DNA of 64,000 bases from Chryseobacterium sp. BLS98 (GTDB taxonomy: Bacteria > Bacteroidota > Bacteroidia > Flavobacteriales > Weeksellaceae). Of this stretch, positions 27,801 through 36,547 are shown one piece after another. Under the pieces are notes generated by a model that was given only the letters and a program-made list of their open reading frames with translations, had not been told where the DNA came from and made no database searches. Positions within the stretch are counted from its first letter, which is position 1; every line of letters begins with the position of its first letter. The stretch spans positions 372,001 through 436,000 of the forward strand of contig NZ_LFNF01000002.1 of the NCBI RefSeq assembly GCF_001045445.1, written 5' to 3'. A program made the translations under genes and the position numbers.

Positions 27801-30800
27801 CATTAATTTATTGATCGCCGGCGTACTTCCTGCCACTACACATTGGGTCGGAGCATTATAATTAACCGGATAACAGCCTTCTGTTTTGTCTAATACCGGC
27901 TGTAACTGTTCTCTTGTTGCGCTTACTGCAATCATGGTTCCAGGATCACCGCCTTCTACTGAATCCAGAATAGCATGAGCTCTTTGAATACTTAGATCAA
28001 CCAGTTTTTCTTCTTCAAAAACCCCGGCAAAACATAAAGCTGGCAATTCACCATAGCTGTGCCCTGCCACCATATCCGGAACGATGTCAAGTGATTTCAG
28101 GAATTGAGCCAAAGCGAGATCTACCATTCCCAAAATAGGTTGTGCCAGGCGGGTATCTTTAATGGTTTCCTTCTGTTGTTTTAAGGCAGTTTCATCAAAT
28201 GTTGCCGAAGGAAAAACTACTTTCTCCAATTCAGGATATTTATCAATCAGGTTACGCATGGCCGGAAAAGCTACGAACAGATCGCGGGCCATATTGATTC
28301 TCTGACTGCCCTGTCCGGGGAACAGGAACGCTACTTTACCATCGCGTCTATTCACGGTAAAAGTGTCTTTACTTTCAATGCCGGATAAAGCCAGTTCGAT
28401 GTTCATCATCAAATGTTCGGCGGTATCAGCGACAATGCTCAGCTGGATTGGCTTTTCTGAGCCTACCGCTAAGCTGTAAGCCATATCTTTTAATGGAATA
28501 TCACCGTTAACCTCCAATAAAGATTTGATCTGTGCCAATTGAATTTTTGCGTCCTCGTATGTTTCCCCACAGAATACGAACAATTCTGACGGCCAGGATT
28601 GCAATACTGCAGAATCATCTTCTTTAGGATGGTTGGCAATAACCGTATGGAAATTGGTTCCCCCAAATCCAAAAGCACTGATTCCGGCATAACGGTTTTT
28701 CTCCCCCCATAATCCGCTTTCTGCATAAAAAGCAAAAGGGCTGGTTTGGGCATTATAATAAGCATTAGGCTGCTGTAAATGAAGTGTCGGTGGTTTTACA
28801 CCGTGGTATACCGCCAGTGAAGCTTTGATCAGCCCGGCTAATCCTGCTGCACATTTGGTATGCCCGATCTGCGTTTTTACGGAACCTAAATGCGTTTGTC
28901 CCGGTATCGCTCCTGAGCGGCTGAATAAATTCGTCAGTGCACTCAGTTCAGTTTTATCTCCTACGACAGTTCCGGTTCCATGAGCTTCCACTAGACCAAC
29001 TGATGCAGGACTAATCCCTGCTTGGGAATACGCACGTTCTAAAGCGCGTACCTGTCCTATTTTTCTAGGTGCTGTAAGACCCAGTGCTTTTCCGTCACTT
29101 GATCCACCTACTCCTTTGATCACAGAATAGATGCGGTCGCCATCACGAACGGCATCTTCATATCTTTTTAAGACAAGAATCGCCACTCCTTCTCCAAGGG
29201 CAATACCATCAGCATCTCCGTCAAATGTCGCGCATCTTCCTTTTCTGGAAAGGGCGTGCGTACTGGAAAACATCAGATAATCATTGATTCCGTTATGTAA
29301 ATCCGCACCACCGGCAAGAACCATATCGGATTTTCCTAATGCGAGTTCCTGACATGCCAGATCAATAGCTGCCAAAGAAGAAGCACACGCCGCATCTACT
29401 GTGAAGTTTCTTCCACCAAGATCCAGACGATTGGTAATTCTACCTGCGATCACATTCGCCAGAATACCCGGAAATGAATCTTCCGTGGTATGTGGAAATG
29501 CCTGCTTCACCTCTTCATGAAGTTCTCCGAAAACCTGTTTATAGTATCCTCTGAAACTATAGCTGTTGGCCAGATCATTCCCGCCTTCAGCTCCTATAAT
29601 AACAGAAATATTTTCTCTGTTGATGTGTTTTTCTCCATAGCCTGCATCTTCCATCGCACGTTTGGCTACCAATAAGGTCAACAGCTGTGTCGGCTCAATA
29701 GCCGCAAGAGATTGTGGAGGAATTCCGAATGCCAATGGATCGAAATCAATTTTTGGAATAAACCCGCCCCATTTCGAGTGAGACACATCCGGTCCATCTG
29801 AATCCGGATGGTAATACAATTCTTTGTTCCAGCGTTCATCAGGAACTTCTGTGACGCTGTCTCTTCCCAGAATGATGTTTCGCCAGTATTCTTCAAGGTT
29901 TTTAGCGCCCGGGAAAATACATTCCATCCCGACAATCGCTACATCAAGAGGTTTTTCTGTGGATACCGGCTGTTCCGGTAAAGCGGCCTCTTCAATATAT
30001 TTATAATTATCAATACTTACGTTCTGATGCAGTGATGCAAGTGAAATCACTCGGTTTTGCATCGTGGCTACCTGGCCAATCATGTACATCCCAAGATCCA
30101 GCTGCTCGTTTTTAGGAATATTCACCAATTTATCGCCCTGACGATCAATTCCCTTTGCAGCAATTCTAAGTCGGCCCACATTTAGTTTTTCAAGCTGCTC
30201 CCACACTTCTTTTTTATCTGTTCCGGCTGCCAGAAGCTTTTTCTTCTCTTTATTGAAATGCTGAGCAAATGTTGTATTCAAGCAACGTGTCTCGTGTCCG
30301 GGTGCTGTTTCCAGCAAGACCGTATCTTTTGCCTGCATCGCCTGCACCTGGAATTCTTCCTGAATAGCCCCGGTACGAACGGCTTCTTCCGTGTACAGAT
30401 AGGCTGTTCCGATCAGCACTCCAACCTTTACCCCTCTGGCTGCCAACGGAGCTGCCATTATAGAAACGAATGCCGTTGAAAATGCATTATGAATTCCGCC
30501 TGCAAAAAATACGCTGATATTTTCAGGATGTTCTTCTTTTAAGATACGTTCAATCTGTTTTTCCCAAAGCACCATGCTTGAAAGCGGACCTACATGACCG
30601 CCGCACTCACGGCCTTCAAAGATAAAATTGGTAGCACCTTCTTTCAGGAAAATATCCAGCAATGCAGGAGAAGGAACGTGAAGGAAAGTTGTAATTCCCG
30701 CTTTTTCAAATACTTTAGCCTGCGCTGGTCTTCCTCCTGCGATAAGAACTACGGGAGGTTTAGTTTCCAATATATAGGATGTCTGTTCTTCTCTCAATTC

Positions 30801-31943
30801 CTGAGGGGCAAATCCAAGAATACCTACGCCCCATGTTTTTTCACCGGCCAGTTTTTTGGTTTCCATCACCAAAGCTTTTGCCTGCTCACCTTTCAGTAAA
30901 GACAAAGCAACAAAAGGCAAAGCTCCTGCATCCGCTACTGCGTTGGCGAACAACGGAACATCACTGACACGAGTCATTGGTCCCTGTGCGATAGGATAAC
31001 GTAATCCCAGCTTTTGGGCCATTATATTATTTTCACTGATCACTTCGAGTGCTTTGGCCTGCTTCAGGTGACCATACATAGCTTCTTTGAACCCAAAAAC
31101 CATTTTTTTCAGGCTTTTGAAATCTTCGTACAGGTCTATTGTCAATGAGATATCCTGTCCCATAGGAATATAGCTATTGTTCAGGTCAAAATCCGTGAAA
31201 TATTGTCTCAGCTCTTCGGCCGTGACATTTTCAGGTAATGCAGGTGAGTTAGGTCTCACCAACACCCTATGATTGGCTATAATTTTGGTTTCAGTACCGT
31301 TCAGTTTGGAGGCTAAATCCTTGATTTCCTGAGGAACTGAACTTTCCGGGAACAATGCCAGCTGACTGTCGAGTACAATTCCGGTTGCTCCTAATGATTT
31401 TACTGCGGCAGCGGTGTGAAGCCCTATTCCACCCTGTACCCAAACAGGTAGGGTCTGAATTTCTTTGATCACACGTTGGAACAGCACAAAAGTAGACTCG
31501 TAACCTACCAGGCCTCCTGCCTCATTTCCTTTTATAATAATCCCTTCTGCACCCCACTGTTCGGCCAGTCTGGCCTCATCCAAACTGGTTACCTGATAGA
31601 TAACAGGCAGATCCGGTACAATATTCATAGAAACTCCGGACGGAAGGATCGCGAACCTTACTTTTTCCGGGATTTGGAGGGAAATAAATTTGTCGTTGGG
31701 TAGATAAATCCCGTAAGAAGGTATATCTGTCCGGGCAATTTGATCCAGCGCTGTTTGTGCGGCTGCCAAGTCATGGCCTAAGCTTAAAATGGGAAATGCA
31801 CCCGCTCCGTGCAACTTTTGCATAAGTTTTACATCCGGCTTTTCAAAGGGTGTCAATCCAATAATGGTTAAGTTTTTCATTGCATTCATGATATTGATGA
31901 TAATTGGGAAATCCACATTACAAAAACACAAGCCTTCCGGCAT
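24879..31943 (-). CDS. PUFA-synthase-like megasynthase: NMO-NMO-KS-AT-ACP-ACP-KR
   Basis: A 2354-residue synthase. Two PfaD/nitronate monooxygenase-like TIM-barrel regions come first: one at about 22-285 with NEAGGLVGYES and WVQGGIG, another at about 300-640 with YPIAQGPMTRVSD, FEGRECGGHVGP and FFAGGIHNAFS. Then KS (about 665-1090; VDAACASSLAA, EAHGTGT, KTQIGHT), AT (about 1200-1500; FPGQGSQR, GHSYGE, AFHSPL), two ACPs with DLSIDSIKRVEI (about 1707) and DLSIDSIKRMEI (about 1818), and KR (about 2080-2320; LGGGQGIT, FSSIASVYG, YAAANS). The DSIKR ACP signature is that of PfaA-type PUFA synthases. ATGs at 31889 and 31880 are alternative starts; MKNLTIIGLTPFEK at 31880 fits the first strand of the barrel. 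It heads the operon. Confidence 0.9.
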   Translation of the reverse strand: MPEGLCFCNVDFPIIINIMNAMKNLTIIGLTPFEKPDVKLMQKLHGAGAFPILSLGHDLAAAQTALDQIARTDIPSYGIYLPNDKFISLQIPEKVRFAILPSGVSMNIVPDLPVIYQVTSLDEARLAEQWGAEGIIIKGNEAGGLVGYESTFVLFQRVIKEIQTLPVWVQGGIGLHTAAAVKSLGATGIVLDSQLALFPESSVPQEIKDLASKLNGTETKIIANHRVLVRPNSPALPENVTAEELRQYFTDFDLNNSYIPMGQDISLTIDLYEDFKSLKKMVFGFKEAMYGHLKQAKALEVISENNIMAQKLGLRYPIAQGPMTRVSDVPLFANAVADAGALPFVALSLLKGEQAKALVMETKKLAGEKTWGVGILGFAPQELREEQTSYILETKPPVVLIAGGRPAQAKVFEKAGITTFLHVPSPALLDIFLKEGATNFIFEGRECGGHVGPLSSMVLWEKQIERILKEEHPENISVFFAGGIHNAFSTAFVSIMAAPLAARGVKVGVLIGTAYLYTEEAVRTGAIQEEFQVQAMQAKDTVLLETAPGHETRCLNTTFAQHFNKEKKKLLAAGTDKKEVWEQLEKLNVGRLRIAAKGIDRQGDKLVNIPKNEQLDLGMYMIGQVATMQNRVISLASLHQNVSIDNYKYIEEAALPEQPVSTEKPLDVAIVGMECIFPGAKNLEEYWRNIILGRDSVTEVPDERWNKELYYHPDSDGPDVSHSKWGGFIPKIDFDPLAFGIPPQSLAAIEPTQLLTLLVAKRAMEDAGYGEKHINRENISVIIGAEGGNDLANSYSFRGYYKQVFGELHEEVKQAFPHTTEDSFPGILANVIAGRITNRLDLGGRNFTVDAACASSLAAIDLACQELALGKSDMVLAGGADLHNGINDYLMFSSTHALSRKGRCATFDGDADGIALGEGVAILVLKRYEDAVRDGDRIYSVIKGVGGSSDGKALGLTAPRKIGQVRALERAYSQAGISPASVGLVEAHGTGTVVGDKTELSALTNLFSRSGAIPGQTHLGSVKTQIGHTKCAAGLAGLIKASLAVYHGVKPPTLHLQQPNAYYNAQTSPFAFYAESGLWGEKNRYAGISAFGFGGTNFHTVIANHPKEDDSAVLQSWPSELFVFCGETYEDAKIQLAQIKSLLEVNGDIPLKDMAYSLAVGSEKPIQLSIVADTAEHLMMNIELALSGIESKDTFTVNRRDGKVAFLFPGQGSQRINMARDLFVAFPAMRNLIDKYPELEKVVFPSATFDETALKQQKETIKDTRLAQPILGMVDLALAQFLKSLDIVPDMVAGHSYGELPALCFAGVFEEEKLVDLSIQRAHAILDSVEGGDPGTMIAVSATREQLQPVLDKTEGCYPVNYNAPTQCVVAGSTPAINKLMEILKQERISAKKLEVACAFHSPLLAKSKGLYNEVLKDIAFQEMQIPVWSNTTAETYPAAPSEIKERLTDHLVQPVRFVEELQAMYEDGARIFIEVGPGKVLSGLTKSCLEKDQLTLYVEDSNRNKLSHLLSMLAQYLGTGRSFSIEKLFDGRNAKLIQIDQPELYKKNPAIWRVNGQTAHPTTGNLPANGALPILNPIAMNNFTNNQPAPVAESQPAAERMLQEYLNTMKQLIQAQRDVMLSFLGQNPQVSPAPVYAAPVQATVNDRLVTIPAQPVHVEKPVAVAVKQAPVKDIKTLLLQVVSDKTGYPHEMLGMEMDLEADLSIDSIKRVEIIGTLRSELGALTSGNADEDTVMEKLASIKTLSGLVSWLTELTGTSTAAPETNGTTGTPTPEVESKSALSLEELQNIILDIVSEKTGYPKEMLGLDLDLEADLSIDSIKRMEIIGDLKTKIGFGQDMDQADDLMEKLAAIKTLKGLASWISEMSGNTDADAEPVQNLLSRLRFDLTPTDVSAEQNTEIIKGKRFAITQDNSPQTMAIKNTLEKYGAIAELVDTERDLKDFDGLIILDLFSSTVKHSIIDHVDQIKKLDLDKAKWVYLISDIPAHIQELTDTRLLRHYKGYPGLFKSLAREFEQTSCRLISLSTPQEVDQITEIALKEILTTDKPSEVVYKHDQRHKIEIIPSPLSTSLEEAHIQLDQESVVLVLGGGQGITAELVKHMSGAYPCTYILVGRSADPRDVIADLKEVEAMKTKEEIRSYLIKTGKFTSPSEIEKETVRIFKNNQILRTIRDMEQLGNKVVYQSLDLCDEEGLSDLIKNIYGKYSRLDGVIHGAGLLEDKLFRQKTSSSFERVFDTKVKPLRVLAEQLRADCQFVVLFSSIASVYGNKGQTDYAAANSVLDDYAKALNKKLKGKVISINWGPWKGAGMVSSTLETEYERRGISLIPLDQGKEIFLNEIKYGTESQVLIMSGNNW

Positions 31944-32154
31944 AATGAGTAATTGTTAAAATATGATGGAATAAAAATAATAAATATATACTATATTTTC
32001 AATCATAAATTAAATTTAATAATAAATTATTAACAATAAATTATTATGAATTTAAATAAAATTAAAAAATAGAGTTTGAGTTTTCATTCTCAGAAACGAG
32101 ACAGCACAATTAAATTAATTCAATTATAAATGTTTATAATTGAATATCATGACA

Positions 32155-32185
32155 CAAATATAAAAATAAAAATATAATAAATCAA
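32155..32185 (-). promoter_or_regulatory. Promoter of the lipid/polyketide operon
   Basis: On the minus strand, TTG at 32185-32183, a 20-base spacer and TATATTTG at 32162-32155. This matches the Bacteroidetes consensus (TTG at -33, TANNTTTG at -7) and points at the megasynthase operon. Confidence 0.55.
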
Positions 32186-32305
32186 TAATAAGAGAATTAT
32201 TTTTCCAATATTAAAAAAATATAACATACCTATAAAAGCGTATGAAATCTACAAAATCCGGGTTTGCTGATCAGGTAAAAAAGAATCAGTAAAGTCAGAA
32301 TTCCG

Positions 32306-32334
32306 AAAAAAAAACGTTACCCGAAAGCAACGTT
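32306..32334 (-). terminator. Intrinsic terminator after the receptor gene at 32395
   Basis: On the minus strand AACGTTGC, loop TTTCGG, GTAACGTT (one G-T pair) followed by a run of eight T. It lies 60 bases past the receptor's stop codon. Confidence 0.75.
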
Positions 32335-32394
32335 ATGAAAATAAACAGATTATAGAATATTTAATTGGATAATCATACAACAGATCATGTATGA

Positions 32395-34770
32395 TCAGTC
32401 CCTGTTTCCGCTTTTGGCTTGTCTTACCGTCTGATTATCTTTTTGGTTGAATCTATAAACCAGTGTTAACCGATAGCGTGCGGCATTGGGAATACTGACC
32501 TGGCTGATTTCGTAGTCCACTCCTGTAGTTTTGCTGATCGATTTTCTTAATCCAAACCAATTGCTTATATCAAACATAATCGTTGCTTTATCTTTTAAAA
32601 AAGTTTTGCTGAGTCCAAAATCAATGCTGTGAAGAGCATCTGTATGCGTCTGGGCTGTAGCATTGGCTCCCCTGAAATTGTAAAGCGTCTGAAAAGCAAG
32701 TTTGTTCTTCAATTTCAGCTGGGCACTTACGCGGGCAGTTAAGGTATTCCCGGAATAGTCGAAGCTCTGATCCTTATAACTGCCCCGTTCGGCATAATGA
32801 AAAAGATTAAGTTCTGTATTAACCTGCAGCCATTTAACAGGATTATAAAGTACTGACAGCTCAAAACCGTGACGGGTTTCCCTGTTGATATTAACTGGCA
32901 TCGTAATAAACAACCCCTCCGAATTCCGGAATGTATAATCTTCCATCACTCCGGTATTTCGCTGATAATAGAAGGATGGATTAAAAGTAAGGGTCTTCCA
33001 GTTTTTAAGAAAAGCAAGCTCAAATACATTGGCATATGACGGATTTAGATCAGGATTCCCAACATACCGGCTGGTCAGATCAGTCAGTTCATTAAAAGGA
33101 TAAATCATATTCAGCCTTGGCCTGTTGATTCTTTTGCTGTAGCTTCCCTGTAAAGTTGTCTGCTCATTGAAACGATGGCTTACATTGAATGTTGGAAAAA
33201 GACGGTTATAATTTTTCTCATTGGTATAACTGCCCGCGCGGTCTTCAATGCCGATATGGGTAAGCTCACCGCGTAAACCGGCCTGGTAACTTAGAGCTCG
33301 GGTCTTTCCGGAAAACTGTACATAAGCGCTACCAATCAGTTCTTTATATAACAGATGGTTATCAATCTGATCAATAATCTCCCAGCCGGCTGAATTCTGC
33401 TGTTCTGCAATAAAGTCGCTGTTTACCCTCCGGTCTTCCAATTTCAAACCGAATTCCAGAGTGGCAGTACTGTCCAGTGGCTGCACCATATCTGTTTTAA
33501 TCATAAAATCCTTACTTGCACCCATTGAACTTGTTTTAATCATGGGCAAATCTACAGCAGCCGGAAATATCTTGCGAGTTGATAAGTTCCAGTCTTTGTC
33601 ACTATCCCAGAAATCATACTGCATATCTACCGTCAGCTTCTTGCCTGCCTTAGCAAAGTTTTTAGTATAATTGAATTCGAGCTGGTTATAGCTGCGTTTT
33701 TCCCATGATTCCCCCTTTCTGGTAAGACTGCTATCAATAGCTTTGCTTTTATTTGAATATAAATAATCAAGCTGGGTCTTGTCATGATCATGGGTTGAAT
33801 TTTTCAGAAAAGCTGCCGTAATGGTATTATGATCATTAATCTTAAAATCTGCTCCAAAATAAAGCAATTTGGCATCATCATGTCTGTTCTCATCCTGCCG
33901 CCGGTCCAAGTCAACCCACGTCCCTGAAAGCCTGGTGGACTGTTTCATCGTATACAGACCTACATAATCCGACAGCCTTATACCATAGGTAGCAAACAAA
34001 TTGAGTTTATCTGATTTATAATTCAGGCTGGGACTGATACGGGTTTCATTGGGAATACCGCCCACCAGACGCAGCTGGCCACTGAACCCGGCCTTTTTAT
34101 TTTTTTTAAGTATGATATTGATAATCCCTGCAGAGCCACCCGCATCGAATCTGGAAGATGGATTGGTGATCACCTCCACACGCTCTACCTGATCGGCAGG
34201 TACCTGCTCCAAAGCATTGCTCTGGGTCAGTCCCGTTCTGCGGCCGTCAATTAATACCAATACATTAGGGTTCCCCCGTAAGCTGATTTCTCCACCCGGA
34301 CTCACACTAACAGAAGGAACAACGTTGAGAAGATCCGTTACCGCACCCGACTGCGAAAGGACATCTTTACCAACTTCAAAGACTTTTTTGTCGAGTTTTA
34401 AACTGACCGATGAACGCTGCCCTGTTACAGACACTTCCTGTAACAGTTTTGTATCCGGCTCCAAAATAACTGTTCCCATATTAACTACCTCACCTGGCTT
34501 AACTTCTACAGACCTGCTGATCGTCTGAAAACCCGCAAGAGCATAACTGACGGTATAATTTCCAGCCGTAACGTCTTCCAGCCTGAATATTCCTTTAGCA
34601 TCCGAAATACCGGCAGCAATCGACCGATCTCCGTTATCCTTTAATGTTACAGTTGCATAAGATATGGGCATATCCTGTTTTTCATGAATGACTCCGGTAA
34701 TCTGACCTTTCTGCGCCAATGAATACTGGACAGAAAAGATGATAAAAAAAATGATGGCTATTTGTTTCAT
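32395..34770 (-). CDS. Outer-membrane beta-barrel TonB-dependent receptor family protein
   Basis: A 791-residue protein with signal peptide MKQIAIIFFIIFSVQYSLAQ. Residues 22-105 are a carboxypeptidase-regulatory-like domain (GQITGVIHEKQDMPISYATVTLKD, GNYTVSYALAGF). A plug-like domain follows (about 115-220; LLNVVPSVSVSPGGEISLRG, VLIDGRRTG, VERVEVITNPSSRFDAGGSAGIINIILKK), then a barrel of the OMP_b-brl family. It lies divergent from the sensor kinase gene at 34880 with 109 bases between, so the two may share regulation. It is not in the lipid operon, being separated by a terminator. Ligand unknown; this barrel subfamily lacks the typical SusC markers. Confidence 0.85.
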   Translation of the reverse strand: MKQIAIIFFIIFSVQYSLAQKGQITGVIHEKQDMPISYATVTLKDNGDRSIAAGISDAKGIFRLEDVTAGNYTVSYALAGFQTISRSVEVKPGEVVNMGTVILEPDTKLLQEVSVTGQRSSVSLKLDKKVFEVGKDVLSQSGAVTDLLNVVPSVSVSPGGEISLRGNPNVLVLIDGRRTGLTQSNALEQVPADQVERVEVITNPSSRFDAGGSAGIINIILKKNKKAGFSGQLRLVGGIPNETRISPSLNYKSDKLNLFATYGIRLSDYVGLYTMKQSTRLSGTWVDLDRRQDENRHDDAKLLYFGADFKINDHNTITAAFLKNSTHDHDKTQLDYLYSNKSKAIDSSLTRKGESWEKRSYNQLEFNYTKNFAKAGKKLTVDMQYDFWDSDKDWNLSTRKIFPAAVDLPMIKTSSMGASKDFMIKTDMVQPLDSTATLEFGLKLEDRRVNSDFIAEQQNSAGWEIIDQIDNHLLYKELIGSAYVQFSGKTRALSYQAGLRGELTHIGIEDRAGSYTNEKNYNRLFPTFNVSHRFNEQTTLQGSYSKRINRPRLNMIYPFNELTDLTSRYVGNPDLNPSYANVFELAFLKNWKTLTFNPSFYYQRNTGVMEDYTFRNSEGLFITMPVNINRETRHGFELSVLYNPVKWLQVNTELNLFHYAERGSYKDQSFDYSGNTLTARVSAQLKLKNKLAFQTLYNFRGANATAQTHTDALHSIDFGLSKTFLKDKATIMFDISNWFGLRKSISKTTGVDYEISQVSIPNAARYRLTLVYRFNQKDNQTVRQAKSGNRD

Positions 34771-34879
34771 GATGTAAAGTTAAATTGCAGAAACAACCAT
34801 TCATAGAAGAAACATCTGAACAGCTCCACAGACTTTCCAATGACATCCGGTTTTTCAAATTAGCTTGTATATTTACATT

Positions 34880-36547
34880 ATGTATTATTTAATATTTTTA
34901 TTAACGCTGCTTGACCTGCTGGCCATACCCGTTATCCGCAATGAAGATCCGGTACCGGTTTATAAAACCGGGGACAATATGGCCTGGATCAGTAAAAATT
35001 ACAATGATAAAGACTGGTCTGAAACCAGGGGCAACACTGCGGATAAAATATTCTGGTCGCGTACCCATGTTGATCTGCGCCCGGTGGAAAACAAACTGCT
35101 CCCTCTCGGCCTTCAGATCAATTCTTTCGGAGCTTTTGAAGTGTACTGGGATGGGGTACTGATCGGCAAAAACGGACAGCTTCCGAAAAATGGAAATCCG
35201 GAAATACCGGGAACTGAATGCAGTTATTACAGAATTCCGAATCATCTGATCTCTCCTGGTCTTCATACGATTGCCATGCGCAGCTCACAATCCCTTTATC
35301 CGGATGTACAGCGTAGTATTGGATTCACAATCAATAATTACGAAACATTACTGACCAACCCGCTGATCACAATGGCCTATATGAATCTGATGGCCGGAGC
35401 TTTTCTGATCGCGGCCGTTTATTATTTTTTCCTCTATCTGAACAGCAAAAGAAGACAGAAAGACATCCTTATATTTGCGACCATATGCCTGCTTTTTTTT
35501 GCCTTACTGATCATGGAATATCTGAAATTCCATGTGATGCTCCCCTATTCTGAGTTCTTCGTACGCCTCGAAATCATCGGATGGCTGACGTTTGCCAATG
35601 CGCTGCTGGTTCCGTGGTATTTTATGATTCAGTTTAACTTCAGATATGGGAAATGGCTGATGGCCGCCCTGTTGTTGACACTGCTTGGGCTCTATTGGTT
35701 TAATTACGGACACTATGACCTGACTGCCCGGCTCTACAGCCTGGCCATGCTGATCACTGCCTTCATTGTGGTTCTGAATGGTATTCTTCAAAAGGAAAAA
35801 GGCGGTTTTATTGCTCTGACCGCTCTTTTGGCGAGTGCACTGGTCAACAGGCTTGTGGTTTATGATTATGGTTTGTTTATCAGTTTTACCATTATTGTAC
35901 TCTCCATGCTTTATCTGCATTCTATCCGTACCAGTGTCATTGAGGCGGAGCATCAAAATGCGGTATTACTTTCGTCAAGGCTGCAATTGCAATTGCTTAA
36001 AAAGAATATTCAGCCTCATTTTTTAAGGAATACGCTGACTTCGATGATGGATTGGGTAGAAGAATCCCCCAAGGATGGAGCCCGTTTTATACAGGCACTG
36101 GCTACAGAATTTGATATTATGAACGAGATCTCTGAACAGACCCTGATCCCTATAACCAAAGAACTGGAGCTATGCCGTCAACACCTGTCAGTCATGGGTT
36201 TTCGGAAAGAAATAAATTATATCTGGGAACAAAAAGGAATCGATGAAACACAGCTGATACCGCCAGCGGTTATTCATACTTTGCTGGAGAATGGCATTAC
36301 ACACAGTGAGCCAACGTCTGGAAATACAATTCAATTTGTACTCCATTATTCTTTAATAAAAGATGCTCATCAGTATACTTTTGAAACTATTGCGAAGAAC
36401 CGGCCGGTGATGACTGACCGTGCAGGCGGAAACGGCTTTAAATATATCAAAGCTAGGCTGACTGAAAGTTATGGTCAAAACTGGAAACTTGTATCGGACC
36501 CTACAGAAAACGGCTGGATATCTACCATTCAAATTTTAAAGTCATGA
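34880..36547 (+). CDS. LytS-type sensor histidine kinase
   Basis: The ATG at 34880 is preferred over an in-frame TTG at 34865. The 555-residue protein has an N-terminal membrane segment, an extracytoplasmic beta-rich domain (to about 165, with VDLRPVENKLLPLGLQINSFGAFEVYWDG, like 7TMR-DISM/galactose-binding sensors), about seven membrane helices, and a cytoplasmic kinase. The phospho-acceptor His is in NIQPHFLRNTLTSM, typical of the LytS/His_kinase family. The ATPase part has an N-box (HTLLENGITHS) and a G-box (GGNGFKYIKARL). It overlaps its response regulator by 4 bases. The stimulus is unknown; the lectin-like sensor domain suggests a sugar or envelope ligand (inference). Confidence 0.87.
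   Translation: MYYLIFLLTLLDLLAIPVIRNEDPVPVYKTGDNMAWISKNYNDKDWSETRGNTADKIFWSRTHVDLRPVENKLLPLGLQINSFGAFEVYWDGVLIGKNGQLPKNGNPEIPGTECSYYRIPNHLISPGLHTIAMRSSQSLYPDVQRSIGFTINNYETLLTNPLITMAYMNLMAGAFLIAAVYYFFLYLNSKRRQKDILIFATICLLFFALLIMEYLKFHVMLPYSEFFVRLEIIGWLTFANALLVPWYFMIQFNFRYGKWLMAALLLTLLGLYWFNYGHYDLTARLYSLAMLITAFIVVLNGILQKEKGGFIALTALLASALVNRLVVYDYGLFISFTIIVLSMLYLHSIRTSVIEAEHQNAVLLSSRLQLQLLKKNIQPHFLRNTLTSMMDWVEESPKDGARFIQALATEFDIMNEISEQTLIPITKELELCRQHLSVMGFRKEINYIWEQKGIDETQLIPPAVIHTLLENGITHSEPTSGNTIQFVLHYSLIKDAHQYTFETIAKNRPVMTDRAGGNGFKYIKARLTESYGQNWKLVSDPTENGWISTIQILKS

Larger units (their letters stand above)
31944..32394. other. AT-rich control region upstream of the lipid/polyketide operon
   Basis: A 451-base stretch, extremely AT-rich, without a gene. 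It holds the candidate operon promoter (32155-32185) and the terminator of the receptor gene (32306-32334). If the promoter is right, the transcript carries an untranslated leader of about 200-270 bases. Confidence 0.5.

Noticed and set aside
20626-31943. Enediyne warhead cluster
   Set aside because: KS-AT-DH-PPTase resembles part of an enediyne synthase, but no enediyne accessory genes are present and the tandem ACP signature is PUFA-like.
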